The notes: generated by a model from the letters alone, not told the origin. Counted from the stretch's first letter, positions 25,872-35,429 are shown. The stretch: 64,000 bases of DNA from JAXLQL01 sp046331625 (GCA_046331625.1 JAXLQL010000022.1:1-64000), one strand, 5' to 3'. Numbers and translations: made by a program.

Positions 25872-28800
25872 ATGCCAAGAGGGAGTTTCCGGAGAAACGC
25901 AACCGTGGAAACGGAGACGAATGAGGCGAGGGCGTTCTCCGTTGGATGCGCGGCGGTACGGTTCGTGGCGGCAGTGACTTTGGGCTTGGCGGCTATCTCC
26001 TACGGGCAGGCCCAGCCGTTGACGGTCACGCTGACAGCCGAATCGCCTGTTTTCAATCCGAGCCGGCTCAGCGCGGCGGAGACCACGGTGACTTCGACAT
26101 CTCCGGGCAGAATCGCCCTTACTTCGCGCCTGAACGGGGAGACCATCGCGGGAACCATCGAAATCGCAGCCCCGGCGGCCGGCCTGAGCGGCAGCGTGCG
26201 TCGCGACGCGCTCAACACTTTCGACCTTCTTCGATTCGATACCCCGGCGGCGTTTGTGGTCCGGCAAAACTGGAGCGGCGGCAGGGTGGAGGCGGAGTTC
26301 GGAGTCAAGGCGGACGCCGGGAGCAATGATCCGGCCTGCAAGCCATCCGGCGCGGCCTTCACTTGCCAAGTGGAGTCGTTGGCTTTGCAGCCGGCCACTC
26401 CATCGCGGACCAACTTTCGGTTGCAAAGCCGATTCAGCTTTCAGCTCTTCTTTGCCGGCAGCCCGGGGCGCCTGGTCACCTACTCGATCGACTTCGGGTG
26501 GCAGGCACAAGCCGGCGCTGCGGCCTCAAACGCAATCCGGATCATAAGCGCCGTTCCGCAGACCGGTAAGAAGCTGGTGTGGGGCACGAAACAGACTTTC
26601 CGGGCCAGGGTCCGGTACACGCTCCAATCTACGGGCCGGGCATCCATCGCTCTCCGCATCTTCGACAAAGAAGCGGATGGAAACCTGTTGGCGTCGTCCG
26701 ATTTCACCAGGCTGAATAGCCGCACTTCTCCGGGCGGAGAGGAACTGCCGGGGATCCTGGAGATCAAGGACTTCGAGGTGCCCCGGACACTGCGCGAAGT
26801 CTTCCTGCAAGCGGTCTTGATCGATGACGGCGAGGCTCGGGTTCTCGCCAGGGGCTCCGAGCGGTATCCGGTGCCGGAAGTGAAGTTGAGTATCTCGAGC
26901 GTCGAAGTGGTGCAAGTGACGCAGACGGAGGACAACCGGGTTCCGCTGATTGCAGAAAAGCCAGGCGCGGTACGCGCTTTCGTGAAACAGGAGCCAGCGG
27001 ATCCAAAGATCACTGGCGTGGCCGGCCAGGCGACTTTCAATGGGGCAAATCTCCGGCGGATTGGCGGGCTTCCCTCCGGACAGGCGTCTCCGGATCGCTC
27101 GAACATAGCGCACTCCCTGAACTTCGAGTTCTCGGAGGGCGACGCGCTGGAGGATCGGGACATTTCGCTTCGAGTGTGGCTCGAAGACAGCAAGTCCGAA
27201 GAGTTCGCGGTGGAGACCGGCACCGACAGCCCCAAGGAGTTCGTGCTCCGCTTCCTCCGTACCCGGCCTCCGCTTCGGATCGGTTTTGGGAACGTCGAAG
27301 AGAATCCAGCCTCGGACGAAGTCATCCTCACAACGCCCAGACCACCTATTGCCAGTGCCGGGGATCTGCGCCGCCCGATCGACCTCATGTACCCAGTGCC
27401 GGCAGGACAAATCAAAATTTCGGACAGCCCGCGTCAGGTGTACGGCGCTCGAGTGGGAAAAACCGGGAATGACTATGCGCGGCTTTTCGGTTGGATGCGG
27501 CGGATCCGGCTGACGCTCGGAGAAAATCCCCCTTCCATGTACGTGGCTGTGCTTCCGCGGTCAACCGACACCGGCGACCTGCTGGGTCTTTCCGACCCTC
27601 CATGGCTAGGCGGAGGCGGGCGCGGTCACGTGGCGTTCGTCAAGGAAGACTCGAACATCGCCATGACGTTCGCGCACGAAGTGGCTCACAACCTGGGCCT
27701 GTACCATCCGACAGCCAGGGCGTGCACCGCGGATGATCCTTCGTCCAACTGGTCGGTTTTCTACAAGGATCGAAACGGCGATGTTCACGATCCCGGATTC
27801 AACCTCGCAAAAGGGAAGGTGGTGAGCCCAGCCGCTCCGGACCTGATGACTTACTGTGAGGCGGATCAGAAATGGCTTTCGCCGTTTCACTATTTCCAGC
27901 TCTTCCGTCAACTCGTGAACTTCAATGGTGACTTCTTGCGGTTGAGCAGCCTTGACCAACTTCCCCCTGGCACGTCGTTCAAACCGGCTGACCGAGCGCC
28001 GGAAAAGCAGGCTCTCCGAGATGCGTCCCCGGCGAATTCGCTGGTGGTGAGCGGGTGGGTGGATCGGGGAGGAGCCGCCGGTGGATTCGACCCGGTGCTG
28101 CGCGTGCGGTCGACCGAGCCTCCAGCCGTACATGAGCCAGAGGCTCCGCATTGTGTCGAGTTTCATTCAGTTTCGGCACAGCTCTCTCAGGTATGTTTCC
28201 CGCTGTCATTCGTCTACCCCGAACGAAACGAGCAATTAGACCGTGACTACTTCACGCTGCTTGTGCCCGAAATTCCCGATCTCGCCCGGATCGTCCTTCG
28301 GTCCGGCGCGAATCCTCTGGCGGAGATCTCGGCGGGCGCCAATCCGTCGTTGCGAATCGAACGTCCGGTCCCAGGCGAGCGCTTCGAAGGGGATATGACG
28401 CTGGCGTGGACCGCCACGCACCCGCAGGGTAAGCCCCTGGTCTATCGGGTCGACTATTCATTGGATGCAAGTGACTGGAAGGGGTTGGCGCTCGACTTGG
28501 CGGCGTCGAGTTACGCGCTGAATACGTCGAGCTTTCCCGAACCGGGTGACTACTACTTCCGCGTAACCGCGATGAGCGGTCTCGATAGCACGAGCACGAC
28601 GGTGGGTCCCATCAGCGTTACGCAGTTGCGCAAGCTCGATGTCCCGGCGCGAAGCATTGCCTTCGGCGACATTCCCGCCGGAGAAATCGCGGCGCGGCGG
28701 CTGCGCCTTGGCTCCAATGGGACAGGTCCGGTCACCATTCGCGAGGCCCGTTTCTCGAATCCTCAGTTCTCGCTGGCGGACGTCCTGCCGGTAGTCATTC

Positions 28801-31800
28801 CAGCCGGAACGGAGGCGAACCTGGAGATCACTTTCGACGGGAGATCGGCCGGATCGCAAACCGGTACTCTGCGGTTACTGACCGACGCGGCAGAGGGGAC
28901 CTTCGAAATCGCGCTCACGGGGACCGTCGCCAGTGGGGCGGGAGGCGGAACGGGCGGCGGTGGTACTGGCGGAGGCAGTGGCGCAGGAGGCAGCGGTGGA
29001 ACTGGCGGAACGGCCGCGTCAGCGCGGATCGCAATCTCCGCTGTCGCGGGATGGCCCAACGAACGCAACTTCGACAACCCGCCTCGCAACGCGATCGACG
29101 GCGACACCAACACCTTCACTTGGACCACCAACCCCAATAACACCGTGCTGCCTTCTTACTTCGGCGCCGACTTCGGCTCTTCGAACCCGGTCAGCCGCAT
29201 TCGCCTCTTCAAGGACAACGACGGTGGCGGCGGCACGCTGAGCGACCACTTCAAGAACCTCACCATCGAATACACCACGACGCCGGCAAGTATTGCCCTG
29301 GCCAATCGCACATGGACTCGCGTGACCGCTCTCACCAACGGATTCAACGGCACGGAACTGCTGACTGCCGTGGCCGTGAACGCGGATGGAACCGTGACGC
29401 GCGATTCGCACAACAGCTCCACCAGTGGCTGGGCATCGCTGACGTTCGCTGCGGTGGAGGCGACGGGGATCCGCATCGGGTTCTCCAATGTGACCAATCC
29501 GAACTTCTTCAACCACTACAAGGTGCATGAGTTCGAGGCGTATGGTCCAGCGGGAGGCACGGGTGGCGGAGGTGGCGTAGCAGGCGGGAGTTGCCCGTCC
29601 ACTACCAACATCGCTCTCTCCAAGACCGCGAGCCAGAGCTCCACGGCATTTGGCGGACCCGCGGCGAACGGCGTCAACGGGGTATTGGAGCCGGACTACG
29701 GTTTTCACACCGACGAACAAGTCAACCCCTGGTGGCAGGTGGACCTGGGACAGTCATCCACCGTGTGCCAAGTGCGGCTGTTCAACCGTGTGGACCCGCA
29801 GTTCCTGGATCGGGCCCGGTCGATCAGCATCAATGCGTCGGACGATGGCGTCACGTTCCGCACGGTGTATCGGCACGACAATTCCGTGTGGGGCGCGGGG
29901 GGCGCTCCGCTGGTTCCTACGATCCCGGCTTTCACGGCGAGATTCGTGCGGCTGCGGCTCGAGGCGAACCAACCGCTGTACTTCAACATGCGCGAAGTGG
30001 AGATCTACGGATTCGCGGGTGGAACGGCCGGCGGTGGAGGTGGCGCATCCGGTACGCCGCAACTCAGTTTCCAAGTGAACGGCTTGGATGCAGGCGGACG
30101 GATCAACTTCCTGAGCGTGCCTGTGAACACGAGTTCCACGGTCAACGTGACGGTGCGCAACACGGGGACCGCCGTGGCGAACATCACATCGATCGTCAGC
30201 TCCAATGCGGCGTTCTCAGCGACGCCGCAGCAGATGACCATCGCGGCCGGAGGAACGGGCGCCATGGCGGTTCGCTTCGCGCCCACGGCGGCGCGAGATG
30301 AGTCCGGAGCGCTCACGGTGAATGTGGCGGGTGCGGCGGCGAGCACGATCAGTCTCACTGGAACCGGCACCGGCGGCGCTGGGGGCGGTACCGGCGGCGG
30401 AGGAGGCCCGATCGCCGGATTCGGCAACATCGTGGGCCTGATCCTCAACGGCGGGTCGTTCAATGGCTCGGCATTCGTGGGGAACGCCCAGATCTGGGAC
30501 ACCACCACTCGAACCGAGACCTTCGTGCTGGGTGTTTCGGCTCCGGGCGTCACGTCGCCGCTGCTGAACCGGTCCAACAAGACGATCGATATTCCGCAGG
30601 GGACTTACTACACTTACAACGAGCCGACGTCAGCCGGACTCGGAACCGCGGCGCAACTGATCGTCACGTTCGCCAACGGTACTCGCGAGGAGGCTGTGTT
30701 TGCGGTGGGCTCGCTCACGCAGGCATCACCGTGGACCCGGCTCACGGGGTCCGCCAACATCGCTCTGGCGAGCACCGGGATCACGAATGCCAACCGGATC
30801 AGCAGCACGCTGAACCCGGGAGGCAGTTCCGACATCGTGCTGCAGTTGTCCGTGCCGCCGGGCAGCGGAACCGGAGGCAGCGGCGGCGGAAGCGGGACGG
30901 GAGGCAGCACTGCGCTCAGCCGGATCACTCCGCTCGTGGCGCGAGGCTGGCCCAACGAGCGAAACTTCGACAATCCGCCGCCCAACGCGGTGGACGGCAA
31001 CACCAGCACATTCACGTGGACCACCAATCCCTTCAACACCGTGCTGCCTTCGTATTTCGGGGTGGATTTCGGCGCGTCGAAGCCGGTAAGCCGCATCCGC
31101 ATTTTCAAAGACAACGATGGGGGAGGCGGCACGCTGAGCGACCACTTCAAGAACCTGGTCATCGAGTACACAACCACGCCCGCCTCCACGCAGTTGCCCG
31201 ATCGAACCTGGACCCGGGTCACCGGTCTCGTCAACGGGTTCAACGGCGCCGAGCTGCTGCAGGCGGTGGCCGTGAATTCCGACGGCACGATAACGCGTGA
31301 TTCGCATAACAGTAGCAACAGCGGCTGGGCCTCACTGACGTTCAACGCGGTGAACGCGACCGGAATCCGGATCGCGTTCTCCAACGTGACCAGCCCCACG
31401 TTCTTCAATCACTACAAGGTGCACGAGTTCGAGGCTTACGGTCCGGGGAGCGGCGGTACGGCTCCTGAACCGGTGGTGCTGCGGGCCGATGATGGCACTC
31501 TCGAAGAGTCGGCTGGATTCGTGGACGGCAATGTTCAAGCGTACTTCGTCACGAGACTGACACCGAATTCGTATCCGGCGACCTTGCGGCAGGTGCTGAT
31601 CCAATTCCCGCCGAACGGTTCCCCGCTGAACGGAGTTCCTCCCGGCACAGCGATGCAAGTGGTGACCGGGACCACCGCGAGTTCCGGCCCCGAATTGAGC
31701 GGGGTAACGCTGCAACGCACACCGGCCAACATCGGTCCAGCCGGCGCCTTCGTGGCCTATGACGTGGCTCCGTTGACGATCCGCAGCGGATCGTTCCTGG

Positions 31801-31970
31801 TGGGGTTCACCATCGTCAACGGCGTGGGCCAGTTTCCCGTTGCGGTGGACATCGGTCCTCCGCTGAACCAACGATCGTACGCCGGGGTGGAGGGTTCGTC
31901 ATTGTTTCTGTACGACTCGCTGCCTGGTGTGCGGCCGGGAAATTTCCTGATCCGGGCGCGGCTGGAGTGA
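25872..31970 (+). CDS. Giant secreted metzincin protease with discoidin-like modules
   Basis: 2,032 residues from ATG 25872, which follows GGGAGGG by 4 bp; the frame stays open back to 25527 but that part is not protein-like. A signal peptide is at about 21-45 (FVAAVTLGLAAISYGQA). The catalytic zinc motif HEVAHNLGLYH (602-612) has the full metzincin HExxHxxGxxH form, and a Met-turn LMTYC follows near 659. Then come a fibronectin-like region, an ASPM/Hydin-like 'choice of anchor' domain (about 924-1018), a Gly-rich linker, a discoidin-like module (1051-1226), an F5/8 type C-like module (about 1240-1383), a second Hydin-like domain (about 1395-1497), an unrecognised module (about 1517-1663), another discoidin-like module (1681-1858) and an unknown C-terminus. 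It probably degrades or binds extracellular protein or glycan. Glycine linkers join the modules. Confidence 0.82.
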   Translation: MPRGSFRRNATVETETNEARAFSVGCAAVRFVAAVTLGLAAISYGQAQPLTVTLTAESPVFNPSRLSAAETTVTSTSPGRIALTSRLNGETIAGTIEIAAPAAGLSGSVRRDALNTFDLLRFDTPAAFVVRQNWSGGRVEAEFGVKADAGSNDPACKPSGAAFTCQVESLALQPATPSRTNFRLQSRFSFQLFFAGSPGRLVTYSIDFGWQAQAGAAASNAIRIISAVPQTGKKLVWGTKQTFRARVRYTLQSTGRASIALRIFDKEADGNLLASSDFTRLNSRTSPGGEELPGILEIKDFEVPRTLREVFLQAVLIDDGEARVLARGSERYPVPEVKLSISSVEVVQVTQTEDNRVPLIAEKPGAVRAFVKQEPADPKITGVAGQATFNGANLRRIGGLPSGQASPDRSNIAHSLNFEFSEGDALEDRDISLRVWLEDSKSEEFAVETGTDSPKEFVLRFLRTRPPLRIGFGNVEENPASDEVILTTPRPPIASAGDLRRPIDLMYPVPAGQIKISDSPRQVYGARVGKTGNDYARLFGWMRRIRLTLGENPPSMYVAVLPRSTDTGDLLGLSDPPWLGGGGRGHVAFVKEDSNIAMTFAHEVAHNLGLYHPTARACTADDPSSNWSVFYKDRNGDVHDPGFNLAKGKVVSPAAPDLMTYCEADQKWLSPFHYFQLFRQLVNFNGDFLRLSSLDQLPPGTSFKPADRAPEKQALRDASPANSLVVSGWVDRGGAAGGFDPVLRVRSTEPPAVHEPEAPHCVEFHSVSAQLSQVCFPLSFVYPERNEQLDRDYFTLLVPEIPDLARIVLRSGANPLAEISAGANPSLRIERPVPGERFEGDMTLAWTATHPQGKPLVYRVDYSLDASDWKGLALDLAASSYALNTSSFPEPGDYYFRVTAMSGLDSTSTTVGPISVTQLRKLDVPARSIAFGDIPAGEIAARRLRLGSNGTGPVTIREARFSNPQFSLADVLPVVIPAGTEANLEITFDGRSAGSQTGTLRLLTDAAEGTFEIALTGTVASGAGGGTGGGGTGGGSGAGGSGGTGGTAASARIAISAVAGWPNERNFDNPPRNAIDGDTNTFTWTTNPNNTVLPSYFGADFGSSNPVSRIRLFKDNDGGGGTLSDHFKNLTIEYTTTPASIALANRTWTRVTALTNGFNGTELLTAVAVNADGTVTRDSHNSSTSGWASLTFAAVEATGIRIGFSNVTNPNFFNHYKVHEFEAYGPAGGTGGGGGVAGGSCPSTTNIALSKTASQSSTAFGGPAANGVNGVLEPDYGFHTDEQVNPWWQVDLGQSSTVCQVRLFNRVDPQFLDRARSISINASDDGVTFRTVYRHDNSVWGAGGAPLVPTIPAFTARFVRLRLEANQPLYFNMREVEIYGFAGGTAGGGGGASGTPQLSFQVNGLDAGGRINFLSVPVNTSSTVNVTVRNTGTAVANITSIVSSNAAFSATPQQMTIAAGGTGAMAVRFAPTAARDESGALTVNVAGAAASTISLTGTGTGGAGGGTGGGGGPIAGFGNIVGLILNGGSFNGSAFVGNAQIWDTTTRTETFVLGVSAPGVTSPLLNRSNKTIDIPQGTYYTYNEPTSAGLGTAAQLIVTFANGTREEAVFAVGSLTQASPWTRLTGSANIALASTGITNANRISSTLNPGGSSDIVLQLSVPPGSGTGGSGGGSGTGGSTALSRITPLVARGWPNERNFDNPPPNAVDGNTSTFTWTTNPFNTVLPSYFGVDFGASKPVSRIRIFKDNDGGGGTLSDHFKNLVIEYTTTPASTQLPDRTWTRVTGLVNGFNGAELLQAVAVNSDGTITRDSHNSSNSGWASLTFNAVNATGIRIAFSNVTSPTFFNHYKVHEFEAYGPGSGGTAPEPVVLRADDGTLEESAGFVDGNVQAYFVTRLTPNSYPATLRQVLIQFPPNGSPLNGVPPGTAMQVVTGTTASSGPELSGVTLQRTPANIGPAGAFVAYDVAPLTIRSGSFLVGFTIVNGVGQFPVAVDIGPPLNQRSYAGVEGSSLFLYDSLPGVRPGNFLIRARLE
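29022..29549 (+). repeat. Internal module repeat, copy 1 (discoidin-like)
   Basis: Encodes about 176 residues sharing long blocks (GWPNERNFDNPP, GGGGTLSDHFKNL, FFNHYKVHEFEAYGP) with copy 2 at 30912-31445. The nucleotide sequences are also similar, so the duplication is fairly recent. The modules are separated by 1.36 kb of other domains. Confidence 0.9.
30912..31445 (+). repeat. Internal module repeat, copy 2 (discoidin-like)
   Basis: Second copy of the module at 29022-29549, two residues longer near its start. A third, decayed copy lies after the stop codon at about 32030-32238. Confidence 0.9.
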
Positions 31971-31995
31971 GCCCGGTGCTGGCTATGGGAGCGCG

Positions 31996-32238
31996 ATGAA
32001 GTTCGTCACCCCGCGTGCAAGTCCCGTGGTGGCATGTGGAGGTGGTTGCTGGTGCCGCGACCGTGAATGCGAAGGCGCCGTCAGTGGAGACAAGCACATC
32101 AGCCAAACGAACGGATGGGCGCCGCTGAGATTCTGGCCGGTGACAGGGGCGGGCATCCGCGCTGCGTTCTCGAACACGACTACGGCGCTGCGGCAGAATC
32201 ACTATCGCACGTGCGAGGTCGAAGTGCCTCGGGGTTGA
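31996..32238 (+). pseudogene. Decayed third discoidin-like module
   Basis: After the metzincin stop, translated sequence still matches the end of the module: GDKHISQTNGWAPLRFWPV, then TGAGIRAAFSN and NHYRTCEVEV, compared with RDSHNSSTSGWASLTFAAV, TGIRIGFSN and NHYKVHEFEA in copy 1. The upstream part (near 32055) continues the match in another frame (ATVNAK against AVNADG), so a frameshift occurred. Either the protein was once longer or a fragment of a paralogous gene sits here. The rest of the 304-bp spacer shows nothing else. Confidence 0.72.
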
Positions 32239-32274
32239 CTGAAGGCGCCGAGGCGGCGTGAAGTTGGTGCGTGT

Positions 32275-33741
32275 TCAAGCCGCCTGCAACGTCACGGCGA
32301 CCTCCAGCCCACGAGGAACGCGATTCCGGCATACCACCGTTCCTCCGCTCGCCTCGACACACGCTTTCACGATCGCGAGTCCCAAGCCCGTCCCTCCGGT
32401 TCTTCGCGAGCGCGAACTCTCGAGCCGATAGAACGGCGTGAGGACTCGCTCGAGCAGATCCTCGGGAATTCCGGGCCCCTCATCGGCGACGACGATCTCG
32501 ACGAGATCGCCACGCCGTCTCGCGCTGATTGTCACCGGACCCGCATCACCCGCGTAGCGAAGCGCGTTGCGCACCAGGTTCGAAAGCGCCCGGGAGAGTC
32601 CGTTGGGTTGCGCCAGCACCATGAGGTCGCCGCCGACGGCCATGACGACGCGGGACTCAGCCGACTCGCGCCGCGTGATGGTCTCCACTACTTCGCCCAC
32701 GCGCTGCGGAACCGGTGGAGCGGGGTCGGGACGAAGCCCATCCCGCGAAAACTGGAGCAACTCGTTCACGAGCGCGGACATCTGTTCGATTTCCTCGCCG
32801 ACGCGCTCGACATACGGGAGCGTTCCGCGCGTGGAGCGCTGTTCGAGCACACCGACCGCGGCGTGCGTGCGCGCGATGGGCGCAGTAAGCTCATGCGCGA
32901 TATCGCCGAGAAAGCGCTTCTGTCCGGCGACGAAGCCCTCTAGCTGTCCGGACACACGGTTGAGTGCGGCGGACAATTGCGCGATCTCGTCACCCTGGCC
33001 GCCGGCTTCGAGCTTCGAATCGAAACGGCCCTCGGCGAGGCGTTCGGCGCCCTTCATCACTTCGCGGAAGGACCGGCTCAAGTAGAGGATCAGCGGCACC
33101 CAGCACAACAGCGTGCTCACGGTCATGATAAGCAGTCCGGTGATCCACGGCCGGAGGTCGAAGAGAGCCGGATTGGTGAATAGGAACGGGCTCGAAATGA
33201 TGAGTGTACCTGGCCGGGGTTCGGACCCGCGTGTTCCCACGGGCACATGCACGCCGAACCAGAACAGTTCCGGCTCCCCGGCCCGGATGAGAAAGACGCT
33301 CGGCACTGCAGCGCCGGCCGGCTGCGTTTGATCGGCCGGCTCTCGAAGCGGTGCGTCCTGATGCTCGGCGCTCTCCGAATCGCGCGCGAGCTCGGATGCC
33401 GGAATTCCGTGGCCGAGCTCCCGCAGTACGGGCTCGGGAAGCATGGTAGCCGACCCGGCAAGCTTGGCTCCGGTCTCGCGGTAGACGCCGAGAGAAAGGC
33501 CCGTGCGGCGCTCGGTGGCGGCTACGATGCGGCTGGCTTCGGAAGCGGGTTGTTCCTGCAGTTCGCGCGATAGCCCCTCGGCCAACAACCGCAGCCTCGC
33601 GTAGGTGGGAGCGAGCACATTGGACTCGACGCCCGCGTTCATTTCCAGCCGCACCACCGCGTAGGTGGAAATGCAGAGCAGAAGTGAGTTGAGCAGAACG
33701 CAGAGGAGGATTTTTCCGGTCAGCGAGATCCGGGGCTTCAT
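32275..33741 (-). CDS. CpxA-like sensor histidine kinase
   Basis: 488 residues. Transmembrane helices at about 8-30 and 198-222 flank a periplasmic domain of about 165 residues; then HAMP (about 223-275), HisKA with the phosphoacceptor His283 in FLGDIAHELTAPIARTHAAV (the CpxA-type variant with A-P-I-A), and a HATPase with N-box LVRNALRYA, DEGPGIPED and GGTGLGLAIVK. The periplasmic domain has no recognised family, so the signal is unknown. ATG 33741 overlaps the stop of a 38-codon mini-ORF (ATGA), see 33738-33851. It probably forms an operon with the response regulator upstream. Confidence 0.9.
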   Translation of the reverse strand: MKPRISLTGKILLCVLLNSLLLCISTYAVVRLEMNAGVESNVLAPTYARLRLLAEGLSRELQEQPASEASRIVAATERRTGLSLGVYRETGAKLAGSATMLPEPVLRELGHGIPASELARDSESAEHQDAPLREPADQTQPAGAAVPSVFLIRAGEPELFWFGVHVPVGTRGSEPRPGTLIISSPFLFTNPALFDLRPWITGLLIMTVSTLLCWVPLILYLSRSFREVMKGAERLAEGRFDSKLEAGGQGDEIAQLSAALNRVSGQLEGFVAGQKRFLGDIAHELTAPIARTHAAVGVLEQRSTRGTLPYVERVGEEIEQMSALVNELLQFSRDGLRPDPAPPVPQRVGEVVETITRRESAESRVVMAVGGDLMVLAQPNGLSRALSNLVRNALRYAGDAGPVTISARRRGDLVEIVVADEGPGIPEDLLERVLTPFYRLESSRSRRTGGTGLGLAIVKACVEASGGTVVCRNRVPRGLEVAVTLQAA

Positions 33742-33851
33742 CCCGCGGGCTCCGAAGCCGCGCTGACGTGCGCGCCGAATCGATCAAAGGCGATGTATTC
33801 GCGGCGGCGCGATGACGATAAGGGCAGGATCGGCGAGAACCGCGGCTTCAT
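33738..33851 (-). CDS. 37-residue mini-ORF bridging regulator and kinase genes
   Basis: ATG at 33851-33849 overlaps the regulator's TGA (ATGA), and the mini-ORF's own TGA overlaps the kinase ATG in the same way. Its N-terminus MKPR equals the kinase start, and its C-terminus (REYIAFDRFGAHVS, then ASEPAG) resembles the regulator's REYDAFDRSIDVHVS and its last residues ASEPAG. It therefore looks like a ~110-bp tandem duplication of the gene junction with an internal deletion. A 25-bp identity flanks it (33737-33761 and 33846-33870). It keeps translational coupling, but a function for the peptide is unproven. Confidence 0.55.
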   Translation of the reverse strand: MKPRFSPILPLSSSRRREYIAFDRFGAHVSAASEPAG

Positions 33852-34579
33852 CCCGCGGGCTCCGAAGCCGAAGGCATCATGTATCCGGCCGCCCGGACCG
33901 TTTGAATGAAGCGGGGCTTGCTGACGTCTTCGCGGAGCTTCCGGCGTAGTGAGCTGACGTGCACGTCGATCGAGCGATCGAACGCGTCATACTCGCGGGT
34001 TGAGGCGTCACGCATGAGCTGCTCGCGGTTGCGCACTCGGCCACGGGCGCGGGCGAGCGACACCAAGAGATCGAACTCGACCGGTGTCAGGTCCAGCAGG
34101 TCGCCCGCGAGCGTGGCGCGGCGTGACGCGGGATCGAGCAAGAGGTCATCTACCACGATGGGCGGCTCGATCGTCTCCCCGCGAGTCTCAGATGCGCTCG
34201 TGCGGCGAAGAACGGCTCGGAGTCGCGCCAGTAACTCCCGCATGGAGAATGTCTTAGGCAGGTAATCGTCGGCGCCGAGCTCCAGGCCAACAATACGATC
34301 CGTCTCGGACCCCATCCCAGTGAGCATGAGCACGGGGATCGAAGAAGCAGCCCGCAGACGCCGCAATGTTTCGAATCCGTCGAACCCCGGCAAGAGCACA
34401 TCGAGGATGATCGCGTTCCACCCACCTGACTGCGCCATCCGGAGCCCGTCCGGACCAGAATGCGCGAAGCTGAGATCAAAGCCCAAGGGCTGGAGATAAT
34501 CCCGCGTCAACTGGCAAAGCGTCACGTCGTCTTCCACCATGAGAATCTTTGCACGCACGGGGTCGCCAACGGGATGCAT
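33848..34579 (-). CDS. OmpR/CpxR-like response regulator
   Basis: 243 residues from ATG 34579. Receiver with MVEDD, phosphoacceptor Asp60 in AIILDVLLPGFDG and Lys of YLPKTFS; OmpR-type winged helix with LLDLTPVEFDLLVSLAR, the recognition helix DRSIDVHVSSLRRKL and IQTVRAAGYM. The frame is open to 34879 but overlaps the ankyrin gene without any conserved sequence. The partner kinase is downstream, so CpxR-like control of an envelope response is inferred from similarity only. Targets are unknown; the RND efflux operon at 35430 is 850 bp away and divergent. Confidence 0.9.
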   Translation of the reverse strand: MHPVGDPVRAKILMVEDDVTLCQLTRDYLQPLGFDLSFAHSGPDGLRMAQSGGWNAIILDVLLPGFDGFETLRRLRAASSIPVLMLTGMGSETDRIVGLELGADDYLPKTFSMRELLARLRAVLRRTSASETRGETIEPPIVVDDLLLDPASRRATLAGDLLDLTPVEFDLLVSLARARGRVRNREQLMRDASTREYDAFDRSIDVHVSSLRRKLREDVSKPRFIQTVRAAGYMMPSASEPAG

Positions 34580-34596
34580 TGGCGTAGTATCGGCAG

Positions 34597-35307
34597 CTAT
34601 TCCCCGGCTTTGTAGATTCGGGGATGTGGCGTGCCGCGGAGGAACCCTTCCATGCCGCCGTTCGGCTTGCAGTACGCATCGCCGACCCGGATTCCGCCGT
34701 AGCAGAGCTTGCGCAGGACTGTGCCCGAACGCAGGTACCAACTCGCCCACGAAAGCGGCGTATCGCCGTTGGCATCGCGGGCGTCGACCTTGGCTCCGGC
34801 GGCGAGCAGCAGGTCGATAGCCTCCTCGCTCGCGAAAGCGGCGGCGCGGTGCAGGGGGAACTCGCCTTTTGTGCGGCAATCGCGCATGAAGCCGCCGGTT
34901 TCGGCTCCAGCTTTGGCGGCGGCGTTCGGGTTGGCGCCAAAGTCGAGGAGTACGCGCAGCACTAGGTCATGCTGCGGGCTTTGCGCTTTGCACAGAGCGG
35001 CGTGGAGCGGGGTCTCGCCAGTTTCTGGGTCTGGGAGGTTGGGGTCGGCGCCATGGTCGAGGAGGAAACGGCAAAGACGCCAGTGGCCGAAGAAGGCGCC
35101 GCTGGCGAGTTCGAAATTGGGTCCGAGAGCGGCGAGCGATTCGCCGTTGGCGATGAGGAATTTCATCGCGCTGACGTCGCCGTAGTAGGCGCAATGGCGG
35201 ATCAGGGAGACACCGTCAGGGCAGGTGGACGTCGCTGGGTGGCCTTGGCCCAAGTACTCGAATACCAAGTCAGTGCGGCCGTCGGCGATTTCAGCGAGAA
35301 GTGACAT
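34597..35307 (-). CDS. Ankyrin-repeat protein
   Basis: 236 residues without a signal peptide, so probably cytoplasmic. About five ankyrin-like units are visible: LIRHCAYYGDVSAMKFLIANG, FGHWRLCRFLLDHGADPN, TPLHAALCKAQSPQHDLVL (with LLDFGANPN), FPLHRAAAFASEEAIDLLLAAGA and TPLSWASWYLRSGTVLRK. Ankyrin repeats mediate protein binding; the partner is not evident. It ends 17 bp before the start of the response-regulator gene on the same strand and may be co-transcribed with that two-component system. Confidence 0.85.
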   Translation of the reverse strand: MSLLAEIADGRTDLVFEYLGQGHPATSTCPDGVSLIRHCAYYGDVSAMKFLIANGESLAALGPNFELASGAFFGHWRLCRFLLDHGADPNLPDPETGETPLHAALCKAQSPQHDLVLRVLLDFGANPNAAAKAGAETGGFMRDCRTKGEFPLHRAAAFASEEAIDLLLAAGAKVDARDANGDTPLSWASWYLRSGTVLRKLCYGGIRVGDAYCKPNGGMEGFLRGTPHPRIYKAGE

Positions 35308-35429
35308 GCGCTCAATCTAGCAGACTCCAACCTGGCGGAAAGGCGTACCGGTCCGGGTGGGGCAGGCGGGAAAGCGCGGACTTCAGGTAACATAACCGGA
35401 GACCGCGAACGTCTTTCTCAAAGGGATCA

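Noticed and set aside
29022..31445. The two discoidin modules as parts of a mobile element
   Set aside because: They lie in one frame inside one gene and are joined by linkers; a domain duplication explains them better.
33848..34879. Response regulator starting at 34879
   Set aside because: The added 100 residues lie opposite in meaning to the ankyrin gene frame and have no domain; ATG 34579 begins just before the receiver.
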